Made by a program: the position numbers and the translations under genes. Positions 23,201 to 35,734 of a DNA stretch of 64,000 nt are shown one piece after another (the first letter of the stretch is position 1; each line of letters starts with the position of its first letter). Location: positions 855,001 to 919,000 of the forward strand of contig NC_087384.1 in assembly GCF_963675165.1 (NCBI RefSeq), written 5' to 3'. The notes beneath the pieces were generated by a model. It was given only the letters and a program-made list of their open reading frames with translations. It was not told where the DNA came from and did no database searches. Source of the DNA: Halichondria panicea. Lineage: Eukaryota; Porifera; Demospongiae; Suberitida; Halichondriidae.

Positions 23201-26200
23201 CTCGGATTTCACATTACTTCACCAATGTGACTGGAAAATATTGTGGTAACTGCACCAACCTTGGAATTGTGAGCAATGTCACCAACCAGCTCTCGTGCAC
23301 TGGGTGGGAGCCAACTGGACAAGTTTGTAATGTTACTGTCACAGCTGTATATGCTGGGCAGCAACTGAGCTCTTCACATCTAGTCTATTTACAAAGTGAG
23401 TCATGCATGCATGCATATCTGCTAGCCTCGATTCCAGGCCGAGTTGTTTCTAGCTAGGCCGAGTTCTATAAAAAAAAAATCGACCTAGGACTCGAGGCTA
23501 GCTTATCTGCATGCATGCACACAGTCACTGCATGCACACAGTCACTTTATACATAGCAGTAATCTTTACCTCACACATGCACTGCATGTTCACGGCAATC
23601 TCGGCACATTCATTGTATATACAGTTCCCCAAACTCCACACTTGGAATACCTAATACCTGTCTATTCATATGACCTGGAGAAACTTCAAAGTGTGGAAAT
23701 ATTGATGGCTGTAAGTTATCAATCATGCGCATTAATTGTCATTATAGTGATATTACCATATATAGGTTGAATCCACTGTTGACTCTAATGGCTTTCCCAT
23801 CACAATTCAAGTGAATGTGGAGCGTTCTAGTAGGGATAATGATATGATTTTGAAGTGCTCCTTCAATATTTCTACCAACAGCACATGCTTTGCAAATGCT
23901 CTCCGAGTAAAATATCGTTGTGAGATTAATCTCAATGTTAACAGTTGTCTGCAGTTACTTTTGCACCAAGAACAAAGAGTCAACTATCACATCGGAATTT
24001 TTACGAAAAATAGCGTCGCAAGTTCATCTCCAACTACAACTCATGTACCTTGTAAGTTGAAGTTTGTATGCAGTGTATAATATAGCAGGTAATTTTCCTG
24101 GGGTCAATCCGGAGATTTCAAATCCGCATTTCCTGAACTGCATTTTTTTTACCTTTTTTTATTAAAGGTAAAGCAATATGCAAGGATACTATAAAGCTAG
24201 GGTGAAGAGTGTCCTATAATATAAAAATTAAAACATTAAAACCCATACGTTTTAATAGCTACAACATGTCAACTATATTATAAGTGAGAATACAAATATG
24301 ACTTTAATGAACATAATTATACTAGCGCAGTCTACTAGAGCAAATTCCTTGTGGCTAACCAGCTTATTCCATACTGCGATTGCATGAGGGAATTTGTACT
24401 GCATGCGTTCTGGAAAAATCACGCCTAGGTTTTGTGTGCCAAGAAATTTTTTTGTGGAGGTCAGCTTTCCCACGAAAATAATTATCATCACCAAAATTAC
24501 CGGCTATAGCTATATAAGGTATATATTAACAGTTTTGTATTCCAAATATCAGACTCTGCATGGGAAAGGGCCCAATTAATTGGCGTAAGCTAGTTTGCTA
24601 TCTATATATATATATATATATGTATATACCAGATGACAGAGCAAAGAATTATAAAAAATTAAGTGCGGTGGGCACACTAAAACGGTTGCATATATATATT
24701 TATATCCCGTTGCTACGTTGTTGCCAAGTGCAATATAAAGCATATTGCACTGCTGAAAGTCATATTGCACTGACCGCAAAGTCATATTGCACTGACCTCA
24801 AAACGCCCCTCTGGCAATTAGACAGACAATTAAATTAAAATTAAATTAATACGCATGAGAAATAACAAGTATCAAAGTATGTCCAGCCATGCAGGAATGA
24901 ATGTTCAGCACTGCTGGAGTTTCTTCTTGCAACCATGCAGGTTTTAAAATTGTCCAAGATTCATTTTGTGGAAGATTCTGTGTTCCTAGATCGACCTAGT
25001 CCTCGACATCGTTATGCATGTCAATTCTGCTTCACCGTAGCACTAGAAGTGGCTCTTTTTGCTGGGGGCATGAGCTGTTTTGCAGCAGTGTAGAAGCGAG
25101 CTTTCTTAGCTTGGTTATGAGGCCGAGCGTAGACCAGCAGCTAATACCATGTATTCACTGAGTAGTGGGGTGGGGCTGTTTCTTTGCAGCAGTAAGTGGG
25201 GCGGGGCTGTTTTGCAGCACCAGAAGTGGGGTGGGGCTGTTTTGCAGATTTCAGTTGAAACTCCAACAATTTTGTGTCAAGCCATTCGTCGGTCATGCCA
25301 ATCTTATACGCTGCAGATACTGGAGTCTAGAAGAGAGAAGAGATGGAGCTGTGTCTAGAGTTGTCTCTGTCTTTTTTTGTGCTGTTTATATTGTGTTACT
25401 AGGACAGTGTTATGTTGCTATGCCCTCGGGATATAAACTAGTTATAACACGTGCACTCGGGCTGCATGGCATATATTGCACTCAGCCCTCGGGGCTGGCG
25501 CCCTCGTGCTTCAGTGCAATATATTCCATACATCCCTCGTGCCCGTGTTATAACTATAACATATATGTGACAGGCTCTAGGAAAACCAGACTATTGGAGC
25601 AGACTAAAATTTTGGTGATTAATGTACCAAGTGATAGAGCAGAGCATTGCCTACACAATGATATGCTTAGTGTTCACATACCTAGTTTCATACCCAAGTT
25701 ATGCGCGTTGGAAACTCGAAGCCATAAAATGTAGTATCGAGAAAAACGGCTCTCAAAGATTGCTTAATTAGGAAAAATAAGGTAATAGCGAAAGTTTGGA
25801 CGAAGCGTTTCGATGGAAAGAGTTGGATTTAGAGCATCAGATTTTACAGAGAGGTAGTAGAAGGACTGTAGATACTTATACATCAATAACATTTTATTTG
25901 AGATTTTATACTGTAGGCATAAATTTAGCTGTAGCTCAATACTAAATTCTGCTCCAATAGTCTGGTTTTCCCAGAGCCTGTCACATATTATAGCACACTT
26001 TTCAATACAGTGTACGCATTGATATGCTTAGTGTGCACATACCTCGTTTCATGCCTGAGTTATGCGCGTTGGAAACTCGAAGATGTAAAACAGCAGTATT
26101 AAGAAAACACCCACTCAAAGATTGCGCTTTGGTGGAAGAGTTGGATTCAGCAGAGCAGAGAGGTAGTAGAAGGACTGGTATAGAAAACTATAAAGCGCAG

Positions 26201-26875
26201 GCAAAATTATATACACACTGTATATAGTCTAGCTATTGTCTCGGCCCTTTTCGCAGAATCTGTCACATACTAGTGCATGCATGGGCTGTATAATTATAAG
26301 CTCTGAGGCAGAGAATTTTGCTCATGCATCCATGTGTTATGTGTGATTGCTTTATGTATATACTGCAGCTTATTCCCACTTATGGGTGAAGATTTTTGAG
26401 CCAGAGCAATCCAAAGAAGAATATTACTTCATCTCTATCAGCTTTCCACAAATAACAGCTAAAGTTAATTCTATGATCAAGTATGGTCCCAACTGCCAGA
26501 CTCTTGACAATCAAGCATCTAGTGTTGATTATAATGTGACTACTCTTACGTTGCCAGTATCTATCATCAACAAGATTTGCTACACAGTCACAATCAACAA
26601 CACTTTTCAGTATGTTGCAATTCAAGGAAATTTTACGACTTCGAATTCCTCAGGTAAGCAAGCCTGTTAGATCTAATTATCATTGGTTTTTTGCCCATAA
26701 TTATATCCATGCAGATAATTCAGCACATCTATTGGCGATAATTGGAGTATTTGCTGCTGTTTTAGTGTTGCTAATACCATCTATGATAATACTCATAATA
26801 GTATTAGCATGGGGTTGCACCCTATGGCACCCAAAACGCAGTTGCATAGTTTCTGCTAACATTCCTGATTTATAA
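20259..26875 (+). CDS. A2: Ig-like/FN3-like single-pass receptor
   Basis: Six exons: 20259-20688, 23126-23395, 23625-23710, 23766-24051, 26369-26653 and 26715-26875; 505 residues, open throughout, same phases as A1 and A3. I chose ATG 20259 (MDFRKLS) because A3 starts MDFKLFL at the matching point; an upstream in-frame ATG exists at 20235. Domains: signal peptide, Ig-like with IFDCPSVNTV and MNGGNVEC, FN3-like with YCGNCTNLG and SCTGWEPTGQVCNVTV, then two further segments (KYGPNCQTLDNQ). The helix is AIIGVFAAVLVLLIPSMIIL plus following residues. The tail is only about 20 residues with no tyrosine, much shorter than A1 or A3. Introns 1 (2.4 kb) and 4 (2.3 kb) are swollen by MITEs, a foldback and an 0.8-kb repeat. 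Confidence 0.78.
21748..21945. mobile_element. MITE copy in A2 intron 1
   Basis: Same family as 17087-17298: AGCCAGTAATTTTTGGGGGC at the left, GGAAATTATCCGCTATC at the right, with ATTCGTGG / CCACGAAT arms. It is a private insertion, since introns 1 of A1 and A3 are short and lack it. Confidence 0.75.
22336..22554. repeat. Long imperfect hairpin in A2 intron 1
   Basis: The left arm AAGGGCGTATAAAAGAAGAG returns as CTCTTCTTTTATACGCCCTT at the right, continuing inward through GAGTTCAAACGTGGGCGGA and its complement to an AAAATAGACATTTCTATTTT centre. Arms are about 95-105 bp. It is a foldback/MITE-type structure, with no coding content. In an intron transcript it would form a strong stem. Confidence 0.8.
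24701..25503. repeat. 0.8-kb dispersed repeat, copy 1
   Basis: This block, from TATCCCGTTGCTACGTTGTT to CAGCCCTCGGGGCTGGCG, is nearly identical to 48029-48832. It contains three CATATTGCACTG words at one end, three GGGG(T/C)GGGGCTGTTT(TGCAG) tandem elements in the middle and no conserved long frame. The two copies differ by few substitutions, so dispersal was recent. No flanking target duplication or TIR could be fixed, so the class is unknown. Confidence 0.85.
25562..25989. mobile_element. MITE with TGTGACAGGCTCT ends in A2 intron 4
   Basis: Inverted ends of about 37 bp: ATGTGACAGGCTCTAGGAAA... at the left and ...TTTCCCAGAGCCTGTCACAT at the right. A partial, more diverged tandem relative follows at about 26005-26275 (shared ATGCTTAGTGTGCACATACC and GTTATGCGCGTTGGAAACTC words, ending TCTGTCACATAC). 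Confidence 0.8.
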
Positions 26876-28249
26876 TTATATAATTACTTATAATTATCGT
26901 CACTTATGGAATAATGTTACCGGTATGCCTCGAAGCGTATAGCGGCACAAGGGATATGGTAAAGCTGCATGACTTATAATATGGCTACCATTCCAAGATA
27001 GTCCAGAAGGTCTACCCGGCAATGGATTATTTATGTACTAGTATAGGCCCTGATAAATTATCCTTTTTTCACCCTTTTTTCACCCGTTAATTCTATTCTT
27101 TAATTCTTGAAAAATGTCCCTATTATTCTCATAAAATCCATAAAAAGTGCAAAAAAATGCAACATATTAATTATACACAAAATTAAGACGTAGACATAAA
27201 ACACAGCACATTTACACACACACAACTGACATACGACATCTTGCTGACTTGAACTGATCAATAATATTCAACTTCGGCATTTTTTGTCTTGAAAACGTCG
27301 TTATGCAAAATTTTATGTAATAATCTTTACCAACAATGCATGGACATTAATTTTTGTGCTCAATTATTCTTTAGACACCTATTATGCTAAAATTATTGAG
27401 CATAGCCTCAAGACCAGCCGTTCGTTATCTGAAAGAATGCCTGGTCAAGTTTTCTGTGAACAACTCGTCTAGCTGAGTCAACGTTTTACAGCATCATAAT
27501 GATATTCATGGGTAATACACCTTGTGCGGGCAATTATCGGTCCAAGTTGTAAATCTACATTGGAACTAGCCTCGGTCCTAGGCCGATCTTTTTTTAATAG
27601 AACGAAGTTGTAGTTGTTGGCCTAGCTAGAAACAACTCGGCCTGGAATCAAGGCTACATTGGAACTCGAGGCTAAATTTATCAGGGCCTATTATGTACAG
27701 CCTAGCCTCGATCTTGAGAGTGGCCTGGAAATCGAGACTAGTGTAGTAGTGACAGCCAAGGCCTGGGAATGAGGCTACCAAATTAGACAACATGTGCACA
27801 CATGTAGGGGTGAAAGGTAAATGTGAAAGGTAAATGAGTGGGCAAAGGAGCTGGGAATAGCTCAGAGCATAGCTAGTCTAATCATATTACTGCACTGTGT
27901 CTACTAGCAGGAGCAAATGAGAAGGATCTTCTTATTTGCTCCTGCTAGTAGATACTCCACTATAGTCACTCTATGTCTGGCCAACCTAGTTTTAAGAGTC
28001 AAGTAAGTAGACTTTACTGTCTGCAGTAGACTATAGCTACCTACATGCTACATGTACAATAATAATATGACTGAATGAATTATGTCTGTAGACTGAGCTA
28101 GATCTAGTATGAAATTCACCAAAATGAATAGGCCTAGCATTCTTTTAAGGTGAGTTCGACATGCTGAACCATTAAGTGCGTTGCAGATTGATAGTTTTGT
28201 GCCATACTGCTGTACAGTGATTCTTTTGGACACATGCATGGTGTGAAAA
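26876..28249. other. Repeat-rich spacer after A2
   Basis: No gene is seen. Short dispersed repeats include ATGCCTCGAAGCGTATAGCG (about 26933, family also at 51966), GCCTCGGTCCTAGGCCGATC (about 27570) and a second AGCCTCGAT element (about 27710). A near-perfect hairpin lies at 27899-27952 (CTACTAGCAGGAGCAAAT facing ATTTGCTCCTGCTAGTAG). Confidence 0.5.
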
Positions 28250-28562
28250 GTGGAAAATAAATCTAAATGTAGATAAGTGCCCTCAGAAACAAATCTCAAG
28301 ATACCCACGAATACACCATCAATTCTAATGACTTGAGAAAATCAGAGACTCAAAGAGACCTTGGAATTCTAGTTCACCAAAATCTTACTTGGAGGCAGCA
28401 ACACAGCCAAGTCTGCAAAAAATCATACATCTCTCTCAACCTAATCAAGAGGACGATCCCAGCAAACTCTTCAACTAATAAAAAAAAAAAACTGTATCTA
28501 TCTCTGGTAAAAAGTCACCTATCATACTGCTCTCAGTTATGGAGGCCAATGTATATCAAGAC
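28250..28562 (+). mobile_element. LINE reverse transcriptase fragment (C-terminal half)
   Basis: Plus-strand frames read WKINLNVDKC, then after a frameshift SETQRDLGILVHQNLTWRQQ and LYLSLVKSHLSYCSQLWRPM. These are the thumb-side motifs of a CR1/Jockey-like LINE, matching 42160-42500 in the better copy. The piece ends exactly where palm-side sequence of another LINE (NYRPISLL) begins, so the order is inverted relative to an intact reverse transcriptase and two insertions abut here. Confidence 0.75.
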
Positions 28563-28714
28563 AAATGTTCAGTTTCCAACTACAGACCAATTTCACTACT
28601 GTGTTCTGTTTCGAAAGTGATGGAACGCCTAGTTTACGATAAGCTCTATGAGTTCATCAGAGGGAAAATCTCCATCCACCAGTTCGGTTTTCTCAGAAAC
28701 CACTCTTGTGTCCA
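28563..28714 (+). mobile_element. LINE reverse transcriptase, palm part left of insertions
   Basis: The frame reads KCSVSNYRPISLLCSVSKVM, ERLVYDKLYEFI and HQFGFLRNHSCV, the start of a CR1/Jockey-like reverse transcriptase domain. The coding sequence breaks at 28714 by insertion of a TIR element, continues for a few codons at 30096-30118 (QQLLCFL), breaks again, and resumes at about 41755 (VDVVDLYLDLKKAFD). Fragment order and reading suggest one LINE copy split by later DNA insertions. Confidence 0.75.
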
Positions 28715-30095
28715 ACCAAAGATATAGGAAGGGAAGGATTGGCAACGGTAGAAAATTTGAAGCTATCCGTGACACGCTTACGTCATTGGAATGCATCACT
28801 TTGCCTCTACTTTTGTTGCCTCCAAACTATGGCAATAAAAATAACAGAGAGAACAAGTCCTTATTAACTCTGAAAGAAGTCATTGATGACAGATGCAAGT
28901 TGACATCCCAAGAATCTGCCTCAAGTTAAATACTGAGAGGGATTCTCAAAGTCAACAAGAAAGAGAGAAGCTCAGAAACAACACTTTAATACTTAGACAA
29001 TACTGCTTGTGTTCATGTCCATTCTCACATTTGATACAAGCTCTGGGCTTGTATGCACAAGAACTAGATAACATAGATAGACTGATAGTACTGTAGCCAT
29101 TATCAATATTCTCTGTAACATGTTCTGTACGACATTTTATTAATACCAAATTTTAATAAATTATCAACATTTCACAAGTCATATAAACTGCCATAATAAG
29201 CTGCATAATGAACTGCTACTGCTGCTACTGCATGAGGTAGAGCTGGTGCTATAGAACTGTACAGGTCTTTTGCATGTAACAAAGTCTTTCATTTCGTTTT
29301 TTAATATGTAGCCAAAATAGTCAATCAACTCTTCCTTCTTCAGCTTCATAAATTTCTTCCAGCATACTGATAGTACGATGAAGATCTAATAGTATGACTG
29401 TGTATGTGGGGGGGGGGGGGCATATGAATGAGTTAGTAAAACACTGTGGCACTGACCTGGAGCTTTCTATCCCAGTTCTGTTTCTTACTATATAAGCCGA
29501 TAATCAGGCCTTACACCTCCAGTCATATTTTCTGCGACTGACTAAAATTTAAAGCATTAAACCTGTACCAGTTGATGGACCTGACATTGATAAACACTCT
29601 CATGAAGTCGGTATAATTTTAAAAGCATGTGTGTTTCTTAAAAAGGGAGCATAAAACGTCAGATGAAATAAGCCATACTCAACACTACAACACATTCTAA
29701 ATGGTATGAATAGGCGATTTTTGCCTTTCAGTAGATCAACCTACATACATACAACCAGGAAAACTTGAAGAATAGTATGGATGAGTACTGTTTCTTAAAA
29801 AGGGATCAAACCTTGTAAAATTGTAGTTTTTCTGTAGTAAAAAGTCTTTGTTTCTTTAGTTTTACAAACTGGCAAGATAATCTAACTCTAAATAAAGCAC
29901 AACATCAGTGTAACACCATGAGAGGTCATGAGGCACTAAAGGAAGACCATAAACAGACTTTTTCTGCTTTTCGCGGGCATTCTGGCAGGAAAACAGGCGA
30001 GTCACGGATAGTTTCATTACAAAACTGCAGAAACACATGTAAAATGATCACGTGAACCACTTCCGTTGCCAATCCTTCCCTCCTATATCTTTGGT
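28715..30095. mobile_element. Non-autonomous TIR element inside the LINE
   Basis: The ends ACCAAAGATATAGGAAGGGA (left) and ACCAAAGATATAGGAGGGAA (right, complement) form 33-bp inverted repeats continuing through AGGATTGGCAACGG. A CCA triplet occurs on both outer sides, and joining across it restores the LINE reading. The element is about 1.38 kb. No transposase is recognisable; the interior has a G12 run at 29409 and scattered short frames only. Confidence 0.8.
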
Positions 30096-30709
30096 CCAGC
30101 AACTACTGTGCTTCCTTTATCCCTTTCCCGTTCAGCCGCACACAATCTGGAAAATCTGGAACAGTTCCATCACTTTAGTTTGCATCTGAGCCCAACCCAC
30201 CAAATTAGCTTGATGTTATCGCCGCCCCCAATGAAGTGGCTATGGCTTGTAGAGATGGGCGTGGGTCAATGGCTGTGCACAAACTAACCATCGATTTTAT
30301 GCCTTGCTGCTGCCTCGATGGAAGTATGTGTGGCCTTTAAAAGCTGCACTCTGGTCAACTCTAAGCTGCTTAGCAAGCATGTAGACTATTGTAGAGCTTG
30401 TGTCCACTTGTGAAGTGCCTGTGTACACAAATGGCTTGCTGCTTCCTCTTCGAAAATATTCTATGGCTACCAAAATAGTCCAGAGGGTCTACCAATGGAT
30501 ACTACTCAGTCCTACATGCTGTATAGCTTGTTTTAAACCTTTTTTTTTTTTTAAGTGTCCTAATTGAACAGCTCAGCAGAACATCAAAGGATAATCGCAT
30601 TCATGATACTATCCAATCTGCCACAGAATCCAGCAATATTCACAAGTTGATAGCACGCTCCCTCCCAGATTGTACGTTGTTGTAAAAATTACAACAACCT
30701 GACCTGTAA
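30096..30709. other. LINE sliver and unassigned spacer before the piggyBac composite
   Basis: The first 23 bp are LINE sequence. From 30120 a CCCTTTCCCGTTCAGCC start loosely recalls the composite's CCCTTTCCTTGCCATTC end, so a diverged relative may lie here, but its right end is not resolved. A GTTGTTGTAAAAATTACAAC palindrome at about 30678 echoes one inside the composite's right end (about 31616). GTAA at 30706-30709 is the left target copy. Confidence 0.45.
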
Positions 30710-31650
30710 CCCTTTCCTTGCCATTCGTGAAATCTGGAACAGGAGCGTCTTTAGGTCGATCAATTAGTGTGGATCCGGCCTCACCACGCCTCCAAGTCAT
30801 TCTATTAGTCTAGATCCGGCTAGCAATTCTAGCTGGGACTCCCAGTTCTAGCTCCTTTTGTTTAGCGTGTCAGAGACTGGGAGAAGATGATTGGCACTCC
30901 CTGGCTCCTTTGGATGTACAGCTGTCCAGATCCCTAGAACATACCCTCCATTCTGACGAGTTATCAGTGCATAGGGTGCTTACTAGATTCTTGCCAGCCA
31001 GTACAGTTCAAGCTACACACAGCACCGCTCAACTATTCTCTACCCCATTATCTAGCTAAATCTGGTCCAACTAGACAGCAGACACAGCTAGTTAATTCAG
31101 TAAAGCCAGGGGTAGCCCTACTTCTACGGTTGTTCAGTACCCACGGTAACAATTCCTCTGGGCTGGGCTAACTAGTTGAGCCACGCCTCCCAATTCTCAA
31201 GGCTAGGTACATGTCTCTGTCTAGCTGCTTCTTCAGCTTCTTGCTCAGTTTTGTGGCTTAGAGAAAGGCCAGCTACTCAGGGGGAAGAGTCCAGATGAAA
31301 GTCTGGCAGCCAGGTGACGTCCAAACGGTCAGTTATTCTTTCCACCAACTTTTTAATCTAGTCTAGTCCTGCTTGCACTGCTACTACTACTGCTGCCTAC
31401 TGCTGCTACTCTTCCTAGCTAGTCAAAGGTTTCTTTTTTTTTTTTTTTTTTTTTTATAACTACATATGCACAAAGAGACATCAAAGCTTACATCAAAGGA
31501 CACAGATTTTTAGCCTACTTGACTGATAAGGCGGTTACCTAGACTACAGTTTGTTTGTCAGGGAGGAGCTCACATACAACTTCATCTAATTCATCATAAC
31601 GATTCCTTACCCATTGTTGTAATTTCTACAACAGATTGCCAAGGAAAGAG
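30710..31650. repeat. U element, copy 1 (copies 2 and 3 at 35761-36701 and 40811-41750)
   Basis: A 0.94-kb TIR-bounded block with no coding frame. It contains a T20-22 tract at about 31435 whose length differs by one base between copies, an ATCTAGTCTAGTCCTGC word and a terminal TTGTAATTTCTACAACA palindrome. Three copies bracket the two piggyBac genes as direct repeats. Copy 2 has identical 4-bp flanks (ATAA), as expected for an independent insertion or a duplicated unit. Confidence 0.75.
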
Positions 31651-31816
31651 ATAATTACAACAGAATTTACAACAGAGTGGGTTAGGGCCTCTCATATACA
31701 ACTGAATTCTTTATCACAATTTTATTAATCATTGAAATAATACCCCTTTCCTCCCCTCTCCAAGGCCAATTTAGACCAGGAGAGTACCATCTAACAAAAA
31801 TCAGTCACACAGCACA

Positions 31817-34800
31817 TTAGCTAGCACATGTGTGTCCGATAACAGAGTGTCCTTTGCATATTCTTATGCGACAGTGGGGACATGCCATTGCAGTGTGTTG
31901 CTGCTCTCTGCTAGGGATCTTCTCCCGAACACACACTTGACAGCGCCCACGAGACACTCCGACACTATTTGCACTCACACGTGCGCCCTGTGATGGGGGG
32001 AAAACGATATTTAGACTGGCCAGACCTGAGGCACTGCTACGAGTACGTGGCACACCCAATAGACTATGAATTAGTTCCAATCGAAACCCTTTCAAAGGCA
32101 TGGCCTTTGAACCCACCCTGACACAGTTGTGCCTGTATAGAATGTATGCATTATTCACACTAACGTCAAGGAATTGAAAGAAAATCCTGAACCAATACCG
32201 CCGACACTTTCTATCGTACCCATAGGTTTTCCTCATACGCCCTGTATTGTCAACTCCTCCCATGTACATGTTATATGCAGGGAGACAGGGGGGGACACTC
32301 TGAGAGCGTAGGGTACCGTCTTTGTGCATTCGCATTACAGTGTGGGGCATATGGTCAGGGAACACATTTGTTGCAAAGGACACAACTCTACGGTCGTTAA
32401 ACATAGAGTAAGAAATATCACCAACAGTCATGGACGTATAGTCACCTTTGTCGAGTACCACATCCTTAAGACTTGCTGGGAAACCAGCAGCATTCTTCAA
32501 AATTGTGCCGACAGTAAACACATTTTGCTTAGCCAACTCTTCTATCAATGGACCGGACGTGTAAAAGTTGTCCATGTACACAACATGCTGATGACCATAA
32601 AAAGGAGTGAGTAAACGATGGACTACATTTTTCACAAGCCCTTTCACAGCTATCTTTTTCCCAGAGGAATCGGTGAGCTTACCACTGTATACATCAAACA
32701 CACAGAGATACCCACAGCATGAACATGAGCAGCACCATACCTTGAACCCCAGTTTAACAGGCTTCTTGGGCATATGAATTTTCCCGCTTTTACGACCCTT
32801 GTACTTTATCATCATCTCATCAACGGAAAGCTCCTGACTGGGATTATACCTCATGAAGTAGTTGGCTTTAAGAGTCTCTAAAACAGTTTTTAGCTTGCTA
32901 GTTACCTTACGTGCATCAGTGATGGACGTATTGTCCTCACAGTGCAGATACCGCCATAAACTTTGGAACCTTTTGAGCGACATTACATTGCTCACACATT
33001 GTACACCTAAAAGGGGATCCTTGGACCAGTAGTCCGTAATTTCAGGGAGCCTATGAATGCCCATCTCTAGTACAATCCCCAAAAACACCCACAATTCGGC
33101 ACTGTTTGTAGCTGACCAACCCTTAGCACCACACTGCCTAGCGTACAGGTTGGTCTGTTCGGCTATGTACTCACACAAACTATCGGGCCAAAGTAACTTA
33201 ACAAAATCTAGGCATGGAGTTACAGACGGATCAAGTTGATTGACAGGACCGACCACACCGCCAAAGACGGGGTATCTTCCTGTGGACTTAGCTTTTTGGA
33301 GTCCATTGTCCCTCGCCAGCTTCCTCCGTTTGGGAGTCGGAGCCATGCCATCGACCATTTCGTCATCATCCTCCACTGCAGCATCTGCACGGAAACAAAG
33401 CATGAATATCATTAGAGTACCACAAGAGTGCTCGCCAGTGCAGGTGGGGGACAGGCTATGAATGTCATTATGTGGGCGTACCACACGCTAGTGGTGCTAT
33501 GAATATCATTAACTACTGGGGGGGGTTAGGGCGCATAGGTACAGTACAGCAGAGGAAAAGGCTCGTCCACATCAAAGGCTCGTGGGAGGAGCCCAACAAA
33601 CCACAACAACCATGAATGTCATTAGTGGGCGTACCACACGCTAGTGGTGCTATGAATATCATTAACTACTGGGGGGGGTTAGGGCGCATAGGTACAGTAC
33701 AGCAGAGGAAAAGGCTCGTCCCCATCAAAGGCTCGTGGGAGGATCCCAACAAACCACAACAACCATGAATGTCATTATGTGGGCGTACCGCACGCTAGTG
33801 GTGCTATGAATATCATTAACTACTGGGGGGGGGGGGTTAGGGCACATAGGTACAGTACAGCAGAGGAAAAGGCTCGTCCCCATCAAAGGCTCGTGGGAGG
33901 ATCCCAACAAACCACAACAACCATGAATGTCATTATGTGGGCGTACCGCACGCTAGTGGTGCTATGAATATCATTAACTACTGGGGGGGGGGGGTTTAGG
34001 GCACATAGGTACAGTACAGCAGAGGAAAAGGCTCGTCCACATCAAAGGCTCGTGGGAGGAGCCCAACAAACCACAACAACCATGAATGTCATTACGTGGG
34101 CGTACCACACGCTAGTGGTGCTATGAATATCATTAACTACTGGGGGGGGGGGGGGTTAGGGCACATAGGTACAGTACAGCAGAGGAAAAGGCTCGTCCCC
34201 ATCAAAGGCTCGTGGGAGGAGCCCAACAAACCACAACAACCATGAATGTCATTATGTGGGCGTACCACACGCTAGTGGTGCTATGAATATCATTAACTAC
34301 TGGGGGGGGGGGGTTAGGGCACATAGGTACAGTACAGCAGAGGAAAAGGCTCGTCCCCATCAAAGGCTCGTGGGAGGAGCCCAACAAACCACAACAACCA
34401 TGAATGTCATTATGTGGGCGTACCGCACGCTAGTGGTGCTATGAATATCATTAACTACTGGGGGGGGGGGGTTAGGGCACATAGGTACAGTACAGCAGAG
34501 GAAAAGGCTCGTCCACATCAAAGGCTCGTGGGAGGAGCCCAACAAACCACAACAACCATGAATGTCATTACGTGGGCGTACCGCACGCTAGTGGTGCTAT
34601 GAATATCATTAACTACTGGGGGGAGGGGGTTAGGGCACATAGGTACAGTACAGCAGAGGAAAAGGCTCGTCCCCATCAAAGGCTCGTGGGAGGAGCCCAA
34701 CAAACCACAACAACCATGAATGTCATTACGTGGGCGTACCGCACGCTAGTGGTGCTATGAATATCATTAACTACTGGGGGGAGGGGGTTAGGGCACATAG

Positions 34801-35734
34801 GTACAGTACAGCAGAGGAAAAGGCTCGTCCCCATCAAAGGCTCGTGGGAGGAGCCCAACAAACCACAACAACCATGAATGTCATTACGTGGGCGTACCAC
34901 ATGCTAGTGGTGCTATGAATATCATTAACAACTGGGGGGGGGGGGGGGGTTAGGGCACATAGGTACAGTACAGCAGAGGAAAAGGCTCGTCCACATCAAA
35001 GGCTCGTGGGAGGAGCCCAACAAACCACAACAACCATGAATGTCATTACGTGGGCGTACCACACGCTAGTGGTGCTATGAATATCATTAACTACTGGGGG
35101 GGGGGGGGGGGGTTAGGGCACATAGGTACAGTACAGCAGAGGAAAAGGCTCGTCCACATCAAAGGCTCGTGGGAGGAGCCTAACAAACCACAACAACCAT
35201 GAATGTCATTACGTGGGCGTACCACACGCTAGTGGTGCTATGAATATCATTAACTACTGGGGGGGGGGGGGTTAGGGCACATAGGTACAGTACAGCAGAG
35301 GAAAAGGCTCGTCCACATCAAAGGCTCGTGGGAGGAGCCCAACAAACCACAACAACCATGAATATCAATATGTGGGCGTAATGCACGCGTGTGGTGCTAT
35401 GAATATCATTAACAACTGGGGGTTAGGGTACAGTACAGTACTGCAGTCAAGGCGACGCCAAAAAGAGGCTCACACAATGTAGGAGGAGCCACAAAAGGCA
35501 TGCACATGACGCCTCCGCCAAAAAGAGGCCACATATCGTTAGGGCATCACAATGCTGCCTCCCCAACCACTATTTAATGGTGCAATGACACAAACCTGAA
35601 TCACTCTCCAGATCTGTCTCAAAATCGTCATCACTGGGCTCGTCATGGTCATAACAGACTTCCTGGTCCTCCTCAAGCTCTCTGACAGTGTGCTCAAGCT
35701 CGCTGACAGTGTCAAGGAGTCCAATCAGCTCCAT
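31817..35734 (-). CDS. piggyBac transposase, copy 1 (spliced)
   Basis: Two exons on the minus strand: 35734-35596 and 33384-31817, joined in phase 1 (TTCAG|GTTTG donor, GTGCAG acceptor), 568 residues. Exon 1 supplies the acidic N-terminus (MELIGLLDTVSELEH..). Exon 2 continues DAAVEDDDEMVDGMAP and contains the DDE_Tnp_1_7 domain. The catalytic aspartates are visible in YLCVFDVYSGK, VVYMDNFYTS and MGGVDNTGRM. A Cys/His-rich C-terminal domain (CQVCVREK..CPHCRIRIC..H) closes it. The open frame running upstream of 33384 is intron. The 2.2-kb intron is mostly a 158-bp minisatellite. All key residues are intact, so the protein may be active. Confidence 0.85.
33460..35385. repeat. 158-bp minisatellite in the piggyBac intron (second copy at 38511-40435)
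   Basis: About 12 units of roughly 153-162 bp each contain GGGCGTACCACACGCTAGTG, TATGAATATCATTAACTACT, a G8-G17 run, GGTTAGGGCACATAGGTACA and AAAGGCTCGTGGGAGGAGCC, followed by a degenerate unit. Unit length differs mainly through the G run. Every unit yields mirrored 61-62-residue frames on both strands; these are repeat artefacts. The array is repeated almost base for base in the second piggyBac copy. Confidence 0.9.

Noticed and set aside
24701-25734. Frame of 189 residues at 25165-25734 as a gene
   Set aside because: It crosses the end of a dispersed repeat and a MITE, is not preserved in the second repeat copy and lies in an A2 intron.
33385-33484. N-terminal extension (MVRPHNDIHSL...) of the long piggyBac frame as the true start
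   Set aside because: It runs into the intron minisatellite and lacks family similarity; an acceptor at 33385 joins in phase to the acidic exon at 35596-35734.
33725-35000. Series of 61-62-residue frames (MGVPHASGAMN..., MLGSSHEPL...) as a gene family, or the array as CRISPR
   Set aside because: They come from the 158-bp intron minisatellite and appear on both strands; units are contiguous with no unique spacers, and the genome is eukaryotic.
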